This document shows positions 35,301 to 48,400 of a stretch of 64,000 bases of DNA, piece after piece. The DNA comes from Zeugodacus cucurbitae. Taxonomy: Eukaryota; Arthropoda; Insecta; Diptera; Tephritidae. Position 1 is the stretch's first letter; each line of letters begins with the position of its first letter. Both the position numbers and the translations under genes were made by a program. A model generated the notes under the pieces. That model ran no database searches. It was not told where the DNA came from and saw only the letters and a program-made list of their open reading frames with translations. Location of the stretch: the NCBI RefSeq assembly GCF_028554725.1, contig NC_071671.1:65590001-65654000 (forward strand), given 5' to 3'.

Positions 35301-38300
35301 GTAATTATTGCTAACTGTACGTTGTAAGTTTGTAAGCGAGCGTTGATATTTGAAAATAGAATGTTCTGTTCTGAGGGGTGACACATTAGCAACAGATGCT
35401 GCTGTGGCATACAATAAAATATAAGAAAAAGAAGAAGAAGAAGCGCAAATCGTCTTGTTTCAAAATGTGTGGTGTGGCAACCGGCCGACGAAAACGTTTA
35501 AGAAAATAAAATAAATTTTGGCAGGGCTTCTTTATATTGTGTAAATGAAATGCGTTGTCAAAGAAAGTAATTTACGAAATTTACTCACACCATAAAGTGG
35601 CGTTGTTGTCTATATATATAATATAGAAAATATGTATATTTATAAATATATATCACATATAAATAGCACTGAAAATATAATAAATTTTCAATTTAAAAAT
35701 ATATGCATTTTTCAGCAGCCATAAAGCAGATATGTTGAAATTACTTTCAAAAATAATTTGAAAACATTAAATAAATAAAGAGTTTAACAGTTTGTTTATA
35801 ACTAGAAATGTGATAATAAAAAATCTATTTAAATAATATTATACAAATTATTTTCAAAAATATTTTCAAATCTAAATAATACAAATTAATGTGTTTAGTA
35901 AAATATATTTTGAAGAAAAGTGCTAAATTATTATGAATAATTAATTAAAAATTATTAAAAATATAAAATTGTTTAAACAAAAAAATAAATATATTAATTT
36001 ATCAAATATTTTGTAAAATTTACATCGAAAAGTGGAGTAATGTTTGAAAGTCATAATTAAAAACAAAAACACTTTTTTAACTTTTGTTAATTTTTTATAT
36101 TATTTTGGTCGTACACGTTGGATAATGTTTAAAAAAATATTTTTTTTTTTTATTAATATTCATAAATATTTGTTAGTTTGTTCATAGATCGTTTTTGCTT
36201 TGATCGACATAAGAAAATACTTTAATCAATTTAATTTTGAGTATTCTCAGTTTTTTTTTGTTTATTATCTTGTGTATACGGTAAAGCCACATTTTAACCA
36301 CAAAACCTCAACGCTAAAAAAAATGTATCTGAAGCAACCAAATGTAAAATTTATTGCATTTATTTTACATTAGATAAAAGTGTTGAAGTATTGAAAATGT
36401 TTTAAGACCACTCTGGTAGCTCACTGTTCAACGATATGATTTTTATAACAGAATCCTCATTAAAAATAAAATTCAGACAAAAATGTTTATCTTTGAATTT
36501 AAAAACTTTACACTAAAAAAAAACAAATAATAAAAAAATAAAATAAAAAAAAAATAGTTTTATAATTTTATGGGAAATATATTTTTTAATTTTCAACACT
36601 AGTGTGAATGTATATATATTTTTTTATAATTTTTGCTTCACTTAACCAACCTTTGACTGTCAAAAATGTCTATTTAATATACACAAAAAATATCTCAATT
36701 TATTTTATGCAAATTAACAGTGTCAATTAAATGCACAGCAAATAGAAATGTTAATGTACAGTTTTGACTAATTAACAAATTTAATTGGATGAAATTCGAA
36801 ACCGTTTGTCAAACAAAAACAAATTAAATATTAAAATACTGCAACAAACAAGTATTTTCGAAAAAAGCGCTCACGCTTTCAAACACACATATGGTCATTT
36901 TTTGTTATTGTAAGATTAATTAATTGTTGTAAATATGTACATATGTACACATGTCTGCAACAACTTAATTGCGCTTAAATATGAATTAACGAGCATGACG
37001 CGTCTTGCTGCCGCTTCGGCGACACACACGTGAAAAGTCAAATACCTCATAGATAATCAAGGAGTTTTTTTTATCTATGTATCTAAATAATACTAACTAC
37101 GTCATAATAGCAGATCGTCGCATAACATGTGTTTTTTGTAATTTTTTTGAACACATATGTACATACACTAATCTTTGAATGTAAATACAGTCATACAAAA
37201 GCTTGAGGAACAGTGGCGGCAATAGAAATTGTCACTGTAGGGGCGATAAGTGTTGCGTAGCTGTTAATAATTTATCTCGCTGTTTGAAAAATAGATAATT
37301 ATTTATTATTATATATATATATTCAATTTTTTAAATTAATTTTTTTTTGTTTTGAATTTTAAAATTTTCCCACGTTTCACCCCCTTTGAAACAGAAAATG
37401 CGCTCAGCAACATCTCTTCTGATATTAAGTAATTTTCCTCATGTCTTTAACCCCAATTTGGCGACGCCCAAGTAAGTAGTAAATGGCGCTTGTCTTTATA
37501 TACTTGTCTGTGTGTCGGCATGCAACAATTGGTTTTGATGCCACGCTGAGTCAGTGGGCTTGTCAAGCATATGTTGGTTGGCAAATTTGATGTAGCTACA
37601 TACATAAGTACTTTTGGGACATTCATGCATCAAGTCATAATTTTATTAACTTGAAGAGCCTAAAATTGTATATATTCTCTTAATTTAATTTTTAGATGAA
37701 GATATGCATGCATATATTCTAAAATATTGACAAAAATTTTAATATACCAATTTTCATAGACAAAAAGTTCAACATAAAATTTGTGATTTAGTAGAGTCAA
37801 GAATATGGTTAATTCATTCACTTGTTATACTTTTGTTTAAATTATAAAAAATATATTATACATTTTGAGGTGAAAATAGGCAATTTTTCACGAAGAATTA
37901 CTTTACTGTTTAATTTTTTTCTTTTTATATTCAAGTAGTTAAGTATACCCAGTATATTGTTATATAAAATAAATAAAATAAAATTTTATTATCATTTTTT
38001 TACAACGTACTAGCACACTTTTGTCTTCAGTTTATTTATGTACATATATAAATATGTAAATTGACTTATATGCATGCATTCATAGACATTTACCGGCAAT
38101 CCCATGAATTTTATACCCGGCGTGCTGGTGAGCGATTGTTTTAATGTTTTATTGAATGAGGAAGTACAGTATTTAAATAACAGTATAAATAACAAAATAA
38201 AATTATCAATATATTAATTCACATTTCTTTAAGGAATTTCTGGATTAAGGAACTTGTATATTCGAACATTTGTAATATTCGAAATTCCAGTAAGATCTTA

Positions 38301-39471
38301 AATCATTCAATATACTATCTTAGCTTAATTTTTCGCAATAAAAAGCTTCTTGAGCTCACCAAAAGCTCCACAAACCCTTATAAATATCGTACGAATAGCA
38401 AAAAACGTGAAGTAAAATGCCAGCTCGTGTTAACATATGTTCAGAACATGTGCGAAAAAATATAACCAAAAAAAAAAAAAATCGAAAGTCCAAAGCGTAT
38501 AGCGTATTCGCATAAACGTGCCACACGAAATTTGAAAAGTCACACTTTTGCATAAAAAATCTACAAATGGCCGTACATGCCGCTTATAAAATTCTTTCTT
38601 TCGAAATTCATTGAAATCATTTGAAAAAACTCTGTTTAAAATGCACGCCGGGTGGGTTTTTTATAAAGTTCTGCTCCAGCAAAACTGCCTGTACTCGTTA
38701 CTGCTCTACTTTTCTGCTATTTTGCATTCATTATATATTATATACAGACATACATACACACATTTGTGCCATATGTTTGTGCGTTTGCATGGCTTTAGTG
38801 AGTTTACTGCCTTGAAATCGCTCTTTAATTTCTATTGGCGGAACGTGGCCTTTTGCAACTTTGTGTTGTTGTAACTTAGCTACTACAAACATTTAATGTG
38901 TGTGTTCAAAGCGCGGTTCATTAGAACGCTAAAAACGTGCTTTTGCGTTTTTTTCGAAGTTGTTAAAATAATTGTGTGCGGTGTACTCGTATTTGATTTA
39001 ATAAATCAAATTTCTGACAATTGTGTGTTTTGTTGTAATTGGTAATTGTAAATTGCCTAAAATGACATAAATCACTTGAAATACTGTATTAATGATGGCT
39101 TTGTGTAATACTTTTACGAAAAATTTAATTTTTTTTTCAAAATTAATTTGGCATTTATATGTGGTTTTTACTTAGAAAATTGATATACGAGGTGTGTTCA
39201 AAAAATAACGGGAATTTTTTGAAAAATTTATTCATTCTTCTACATTAATGTTTTAGCCTTTAAAATAGTCTCCACTCGATTTTAAGCATTTATGTCAGCG
39301 CTTCTTCGAATCGAAATCGTCGAGACAACACTCAAACTCGATTTTTGGGATCACTTTAGCCCTTTCAGCGATTTCTTGTACTTAACAAAGCTCAAATAAG
39401 ACATATACAGTTCTCAAGCTATTAAAAACTATATTTCATACATCTAATAATGTTCATTTTTCTATTTTCAG
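35301..39471 (+). other. Probable first intron of the SLC17 gene
   Basis: Very AT-rich, with poly-A/T tracts. It contains a mariner end fragment at about 39188-39420. No other gene seen. Confidence 0.4.
39188..39420 (-). mobile_element. Mariner end fragment
   Basis: Begins GAGGTGTGTTCAAAAAATAA then CGGGAATTTT, the same terminal sequence as the relics at 26368 and 43862. The following bases, read on the minus strand, resemble a mariner transposase C-terminus with several lesions. The other end is missing. Confidence 0.55.
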
Positions 39472-39482
39472 ACAATTCCAAA

Positions 39483-42400
39483 ATGTCTAACACAGAGAAG
39501 AGGGGCATCAATAGATGCAGAGGTATGTATTGTATTTTTTTTTTAATAATCATCGGCATTATTTACATTTTCACAAACTAGGAGTGGTTATAACTTGTGT
39601 ATATTATTGCATTCATATTATAAAATAAAGAAATTTCCTAGACAATATCTAAGAGAGTAAGATTTTTTATCTCTACCCGGAATAAGCTAATAAATCATTT
39701 ATTTTCGAAGCATTGCGCCAACAAAAGCTATTTATTAGTGTTAGAGACACAAAGATAACATTATTAATAATAAATATTTAACCTCCAATTTAGCTAGGAA
39801 TATGCCGGCGTTTAGTTGTACTTATGTACTTACATATGTTTAGATAAAATGTTCCGCCACTTACATGACTAGATAGATAAGGCTTATAACAGTACAATAA
39901 AATTTATATTGCAACCAATATTATAGCTTTCGGCTCATTGCACTATTCTGAGTTAGTTGGGTGTGATTTCGACGCTCGTCCTTTCCGTTGCCAAGCACGA
40001 ATGTCATAATGCTTCGTGACTATTTTTCACTATCCAATGCAAATAGTAAACAAATAAATAAAGTCATATGAACGCACATAGTGCAAACTGACACTTGTGG
40101 TGCCGCTATATGTTTACATAGATATAGTAATTATATTGTTTGCAAACATTTATGCCCATACATACATATAAATGTTAGTAACTAATAAATTTGTATGTAC
40201 AGAGAAAGTTTTACAACAATGACATTGAATTCGTTCGTATCGAGTTTATTAAACGCATAAAAACTGTTATAACCATATAACAACAAACCATGTAAATATA
40301 TATTTATGTAGTTAGAAAAGTTAATAGACTTAGTTGACTATAGCTTTGCTGAGTCATTACCCGCCAGCTATGTAAATCTGTAAATGTAAACTTTATTGTG
40401 GCCAGGACGCGCCCCAACTGACTCAGTGTACAATGAATATGCAACGGATACATACATATATACACAACTATATATAAATATATATAAATAAATCATATAT
40501 TTTCTATATGCATACATATATATAGCTATACAGTTAATTTGTAGCTTGTTTTCAAAGTCGTTCAAGTTAATTTATGTATGTATAAGCTACATATTCATTG
40601 CCATAAAAACATACATATATATAAATATATATACAACTATGTATTAACATAATCGTATGTATAAGCTTGCATGCGAAAATTTGTACTTGAAAACGTTACT
40701 GCTATCATAATAACAGCTATAATAGACACATATGACGAATCAATTTTCCTAATTGGGGCAAAATAATAAATTATGATATTCTATATGATTAAAAGTTTTG
40801 CACGCGTATGTGTGCGTGTGTTTATTGAAATTATTTACACACAATGAGAATTTGCATGCCAAATATGTAGAAGGCTTGGCTTGACTTTTTTCATGGGTTT
40901 GCTCTATACAGTGGAATACAAAGAGCGTTTTAGGCTGCTTACACAACAGGACGAGAGTTCATGGAACCCAAAAGCTGACAGTATAGTGAATTTTTTGGAC
41001 ACTATAGAGTTAAATACTTCATAAAAAACATTAAAGTCAGTGCCTCTAAAATGAGCAGCGGTCAAACGTCAGTAAATGATTGTAACAAACCAGGAGCGCT
41101 TAGCCAAATGTTCTATTGATTGTTTCAAAGCAATTGCGTTCTGGTAAAAGTCCGATTGAATACATTTAGCCCACTGAAACTTCACGGTATTTCAGCTTGA
41201 ATACGTTAGAAAATCTCGACGGCTTTCGGATTGTCAAATTCCGATTATTATTTTTAAAGTCAACACATTCGAGATCCATGTTTAGTCGCCTTTTAGATTA
41301 ATCTGTTGTTCCCTTCAGTGATCTTCCGATGTTCCCAGACATTTTACTTTTTCTTTCAATCTGACGCTAATTGGCAGCAATACGCTTATTCCTTTTCCAC
41401 TCTCCATTCACAATAGAGATGCGGATTCTCACCCTGAACAAATGACTAACGACAACTCCCTAAAAGTTCTTCAAAGTACGTCTTTAGCATCTAAACACAT
41501 TGTTAGAAAGTAATTTCCTACTAATTTAGAAAGCATATTTACAATTGTCTCGAAATGTGTTAATTACACAATTTTCTCTCATGGCGTTTATATAATCAGG
41601 TCTAAACAAATCGGTGCGTGTTTTTTTTTCAGACACAGCAAATAACTGTTTTAGTGTGGAAAATCTACACAGTAGTATGCGATATATGGCTAATTAGCGT
41701 AAATTAACGGTATTTTAATGTGTGTACACTTGCATTAAAGCGACATTTTTACGCTTAATTAACTTATTTGTAAATCGATTTAAAGGCGCACGCCGGAAGC
41801 CTGTGTGGGGTGTGTGTGGCGCGATGAGGCAATGCAACGCTGATCTAATATAAAAGGCATGGAATTGTTTATAATATGTTAAAGGCAAACAATTAATAAA
41901 GAATACGAAACTATTTTAAGCGTTAAATGAATTGCACATGTCCGTTCGTATTGAGTCGAGCCTCTTTTGAGTGTTACGAGCGCAATTATGCAGTCGAAAT
42001 GAATGCTATGACAGCACAACGGCCTTAATGGAGCTTATTGAAGTTAAGTCTACATACATAGCAACAACACTTACGCGTATATTCATGCATGTTTGATTGC
42101 ATATATTTACAGAATTGTGAAAAAGTGCCTTCACTGGGTCACAATGTTTAAATTGACTGACTTCGGAAATTGTTTGTCATACAAAACGTTCTTAATTGAG
42201 GAGAATAATAACTTGTTGCGTGCTTTCTTAGATGCAAGGAGACGGGTTCAATGCACGTCGTAATCATTTAGTCTCAATATGCGAGAATGCGTAAATTTGC
42301 ATTCACAGCTTGTGCTTTTTCTCTACCATATATGTATTTTTGTGTGTATGTTTATTTGTATGTGCATACTATTTATAAACCATGTCAATTGAGTTGACGT

Positions 42401-45400
42401 CTGAAGGAGTCTAGAAACTTCGCTATTCGCAATATAATTTAATAAAAATGCTATGAAATCATAACTAATAGCTGAAAAATGGGCCAACGGCATGAATTCA
42501 AGTGGAAATATTCATAGACAGTTTAGGCGAAAATCTACAACAATAGAAATTTGATGAAAAGTTGATGAAAAGTTTTCAGTCTTCCTTAACTTCAAATTAA
42601 CCTCACAGTGCCATCTATTTTTTTATTCCTCTCCTCTCTTCTCTTTTTTCTATATATCCATAAACTTTATTTTTGTTGTAGAAACTATTTGGTTGTAGCT
42701 ATGACAAACATCTCGACACCTATCTGTAGTTTTTATACGAAAATAGTTCGAAAGTGTTTATTTTCAGGATTTTACTTAGTAATGCTTACAATTAATTAGC
42801 TTCACTAAAATTGTAATTTGCCTCTACAACAAGATTAGCGCTTCAGTATAAAAATTGATTGTTTATAATTTAACACTTATATCAACATGTTCGTAGTAAT
42901 TTGCAAATCACTTTAATCACGAGTAATATACGCTAGAAGTATTTTGTAAACAAGATCGCAATTAGTTCTCAGGCAAGTGCATTTTATTATTTTATATACA
43001 TACATATCTACAAATATAGATATAGTTGAATACAGTTTTATATCTGTGTGCTAATGCAATAAATTAATAGATACAATGCAATTATACAATATACATGTAA
43101 AAATGTACAAAACAAGCAGAAAAACAACAACAATAGCAATAGTAGAAATAGACCACAATCGTTGCAACGATTAAACAAAAAAGGAAATAATAAATTAATA
43201 AATATTTTGTTTTTTTCGCTTGTTAATAAGCAAATCATTCAATAAATATGTAGTAGATACATATGTACATAAAGTCGTATGTACTCGTGCACGAGCAGCG
43301 CCAACACATTGACATTTGTATGACAAATTTAGCGGAAATTATTGCGTTGTAATGCAATTTTTTTTTGCCGCTATCAAAAGATACTAAAGTCGTAATAGTG
43401 CTAATGCATCGAGTGTTTAAATGACTCTAGTATAACGTTACGTGGTATAAGTACTTTAGAAGGTATGCATACTTGTAATAGACTATTTGAAGTTTTAATA
43501 AGCCTTTAGTGCTTATAGCTGTAATTAAGGACGATGACACCTGTCACATAATGTGCCGTATCATTCTATAATGATATTCATAAAATGTTAATAATATATA
43601 ACCATACATACAGAGGTAGAAGAAGCCGATAATAGCCAGACATGCGATAAGGAACAAGGTCGTTTTTGGCATTTTTGATTATAGACACGTCTGAAACAAC
43701 TGTACGTGTACGTCGGATTCACCAAAATGTAGAGTGTGGTGAGACGAATCCATAGTAGAGTTAAATTCAGATACAATAACAAGTGGTTGTACGCTTTTCA
43801 TCTGGCTTTATCTTACTGTCTAGTAATTTTTTCACCTGAAGATTTAATTGAAATTATTTGTGAGGTGTGTTCAAAAAATAACGGGAATTTTTATTTTTTG
43901 AAAAAACTATTTCTTCATTTATCTGTATTAGTATCGTTGCCTTCAAAATAGTCCTCATTAGATATTATGCATATAAGAAGGTATGCTGCCGCCTCTTCCA
44001 ATCGTCGAAACACTTCTCAAACTCGAATTTTTGAGATAGCATTTGGCTCTTTCAGCGATTTCTCGTCTGCTTGTAAAACGAAGGCACTTTAAGATTCACT
44101 TTATTTTTGAAAATAGGAGAAAGTCACACGGAACCACGTCTGGCGAATAGAAAGCCTGGAGCATTGTTACTGTATTGTTTCTGGCCAAGAATTCACGAAC
44201 AACCAACGAAGTGTGCGCTTCTTTTCTTCGATTATCAAAAAAAAAAATGTCATAAAATCATCAAAAAGTGTAGAACCGCTATAAATTGCCAACACATGCA
44301 TTCTTTCATAAATAAATATTTATTTTTAGTAAAGTTGCAAATTTTTTTCAAAAGTACAAAAAAAAAATAAAACCAAAAAATCAGGCGCCGTCAAAAGAGT
44401 ATTTTTATATTCTGGAATGTCGGAAAAGTGATTTATACAAAAGACTTAAGCAGCTATTGACGCAAGTCACTTCAAATACGTGTATATGTATAGACAATCA
44501 GCTAAGCATACTTATTTGGATGATTCTTAACGGAATTTTCCCAAAACAAACACAAGCGCATAGGGGCTATTGGACATAAAATATACTTATATATATTATA
44601 ATATATCAGTGTATATGTAGATTTATGTGTTTGTGTGAACATAGAAAAAATATTAGCAAAAATGCGAATATGACTATATATACCCCATAATAACGCGTCT
44701 GTGTGTATTCAAATACTTTTGCGACAGTATCTGTGTGTGTGTGTGTATTTCGACATTTATCAGTCGACTGGTTGCGAGCGAGTCGAGCCCCCTTTTTTCA
44801 GCAGAGGCTCGAACGCCATAAAGCGCTATAACAGGCGCGTGTGCACTGAAATGTCAATGTATGTGTTCGCGTGTGTGCGACTGTATATTTCAGGGGCTTG
44901 ATAAGCAACAGCATTAGCGATTATTTAACAGTTGTTTGCATAGCGGAAATGCGAGGATTTGGTAATTCCACGTAAGCTTTTTATGAATCGTTTGGAATTT
45001 AGAGTTTAACGGTATTTACGATAATATTTTTGCTTCGTTAGTTAAACGATTTTAATAATTGAGATATTTTAGATTTTATATACACATAAGTATAATTTTA
45101 GCTTCTCTGTTTTGTTATTACATCACCGGAAGTTTACTGATAATATCGAAAGCTTAGAAATGAACTCAAATTGCGGTCATTATAGACTTAACTTAATTAA
45201 AATATTTTGATGATTGACTCTAATTGCATTTATATCTTTAGAGAGGTATACTGTATATTGATATATTTAATATCTATGGACTTAACAATCATATTACTCG
45301 TCTAAAAAAAATTTCGCTTTAAAAGAATATTCTATAAGATCGCGATAAATGCTGTGGAAATCATTACTCTGTCTTGATTTTATAAAAAAATATCTAAAAT

Positions 45401-48400
45401 CGGATGAAAGCTCCACTTTTAACGATAATTTTATATTTACTAGAACTTTCAAACGAAAAAGTGGTTTTCAAACTGTTAAAGATAATAGTAAAATTTTAGA
45501 ACAAATTCATAGCCACAAAGTACATTGAAATAGGTACACACCCACTTTTAAACTCAAAGTGAAATACCATATCAGCTTCTCTTCTCTCCTCATACAATCT
45601 CACGATTAACACATTTTTGGTGTTACTGTCTCGCAAAACCGGTATGCCATCATTAAAGCTTATATTATACTATGTATATGTACAGTTGCTTCTTTAATGG
45701 AATGCATAATTATCGAGCAATAAAAATAGACTCGCCATCCCGCAGACTACTAATTAAAAATTCAACGAAAAAGTATTTTAAATTTCCAAAAAAAAAAAAA
45801 AAAAATTAATAAAAGAACGAGTTAGTTCAAATTTATGCATTTTAGATATTGAGCTAAATATAAGTATCAGTCTGTACGTCTGCATATGGCGGTAACAATC
45901 TAGTTTCTTGTTTAAATTAATCTATAAAGGAATGCTTATTTAGGTTATATAATTCATTAAAATAGCATAAAGAATAGAAGAAGAAATCTTGAAAGCAAGG
46001 TTATCTGCATATCTTTTTCTATGTCTGCAGCAATTTTTTCTCGCATAATTTATGCTCAATTAAAAATTTTTTTATCTTAATTTTTACACAATTATAATTT
46101 TTGTGTATTTAAATTTTTTTGCAATTTAATTTCATTTTTTAAAAAAAAGTTTATACTTTTCTATAAATTTCTATTTTTAATTTATAATTAAGCTCTTTAG
46201 TTGTGCGTTAAATAAATAAACGTACATTTCATATAAACAAATGCTGGTGTTGATGCTCATTATTGCCTGTGAATATTTATAATGTGTGCGCATGCTTTGC
46301 ATACCATTTACATATGTACATGTGTGTATGTATGTATTTATGGTCGATGACCCATTGATAGCGATTATCTGCGGCAGACATTCAGAAATGAACTTACTAG
46401 TTTCAAGGTTATTTTTAGCAAGTGGCATAACTTGTAGACCCACTTAGGCGACTAATTGGGTTCTAATTAAGTGGGTTAGTGCCAATGGTTTTTATATGGA
46501 AATTTCTAATGAATACTATTTATTGTTAGCTGATAAAAGTAAATATTGTTGATATATAAACAATATATTATTTAATAATATTTACAACTGTCAGCTCAAT
46601 TGCCACTTAAGGCTTAATTAAATGTAAATTTGTGGTTGAAAGATGTCAGTAAATCAAATTACTGCCAAACAATAGCCAACTCAAGTCAATTTGTAATAAG
46701 TTAATTAATTAATTATAATATTAGATAGCGAAATCACGCAAGATAACAGTAAAATATATATGTATGCACATTTAAATACTCCACACTTCTATATCGTTCG
46801 CATGTGCTTGGAATAATTAAATTAAAACCGCAAATATCACGTGTCCGCTATGCATTGACATTGGGACAATATGTATTATATAACCGAAAAGTACCGCTAT
46901 TTAGCCGACGTAGTACATTGCGTATGATTGATAGCTGTTTACTTACTCCACACATGCATATCTACATGTGGAGTAAACGCACTTGTTTAAAGTGCTTTTA
47001 AGCACACGCTCTTAGCTTGGCTATTATTCACCTGTACAAACATATACATATACACACATAAGCTAATTTACAGGCGCATTATATTAGATATTATATGTAA
47101 ACACACATACTAATGCATGGCATGGTGGAAAGCCAGACAGTTATTGGCTAAAATCCAAATATTGGCATTAATGATAAACATACTGACACACAAATACATG
47201 CAAACATACTACAGACAGACAGACTTGGGGTGGCACGCCTACAAAGAACATTTTTTACTTTCTTGTATGTATGTTTGTACCCAAATAGCCATATTGCGGT
47301 TGTTTAAGAAATATTTGCACACACATATACACATATATACGAGTACATTAGTCAAGGAAGAACGCGCCAACTGCGTTTTTCGCATATGAAAAAAGCATAT
47401 GTTTACTTAAGAAAATATTGCCAAATTTATATATTCTTAATGGCAACGTATACAAATGTACATATGTATGTATATCTATATTTATTATACTCATATTTGA
47501 TCGTGAAATAAAGTCAATGAGTTCATTGAAATTGAAATTTTGTGAATGTCAAAATTTTTGTGACAATAACCTAAATTTATACAGACTTCGTGTTAAGATG
47601 AATACATACATATATGAATGTAGGTGAGTAAATATGTACTTAAAGCATGTGTTTTACAACGAAGTAGCACTCTCCCAACAAATTGACGTCACACATTAGT
47701 ATATACTGACTGCTCTTCAGTGTCACTGAAATGATTCACCAAAATGAAAAAATTTGCATTTTTTAAATGAGAAGACTCATTAGAACGTTTAAATATACAT
47801 ATTTACGACTTATAGCTGAGGCAGCAGCAACAAAATTGGTTTTTTTACAGTGTTACATTTCTTAACTGAAATAATTTTTGAAAAAAGTTACAAATAAATT
47901 TAGAAAAAAAATAATTATATATAATAAATAAATTTAGAAAATAAAAAAGTGTCCATTAACTTTAAAAAAAATTAACTTAAGATATAATTCATCATTTCCA
48001 AAAAAATATTTTTTTTAATATTTTTCCGTACGTGGAGTGTTTAAAAAATAACTGGGATTGTAAAGTTTAAAATTTCAAGGAATGAATAAATATAATATAA
48101 TAAATATAAATACTTTTTTCATAATACTTAAACTACTGTTATTTTTTGAACACAACTCGTATATGTTTATTACTAGTTAAAGTATAAATGAGTCCAATAC
48201 TTGCATTTACAAAACAGGTTTTTAAACAAATAAACAATTGTTTTGTTGTGAGAATTTTTCTTGTGAAGCTTATTTACATTAATCACTTCCGAAGCGCAAT
48301 TTAGAGGTTTAATTAAACGGTAGTTAACTGCATTCACAAAATATTTAAAAACTGTGATTCCCTTCAGCAAAATTGGAGAAGTGCTGACGCAAATGAATAT

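Noticed and set aside
46804..47001. 65-codon ORF in the SLC17 intron
   Set aside because: A short stretch looks protein-like, but there is no supporting signal and the tail is microsatellite.
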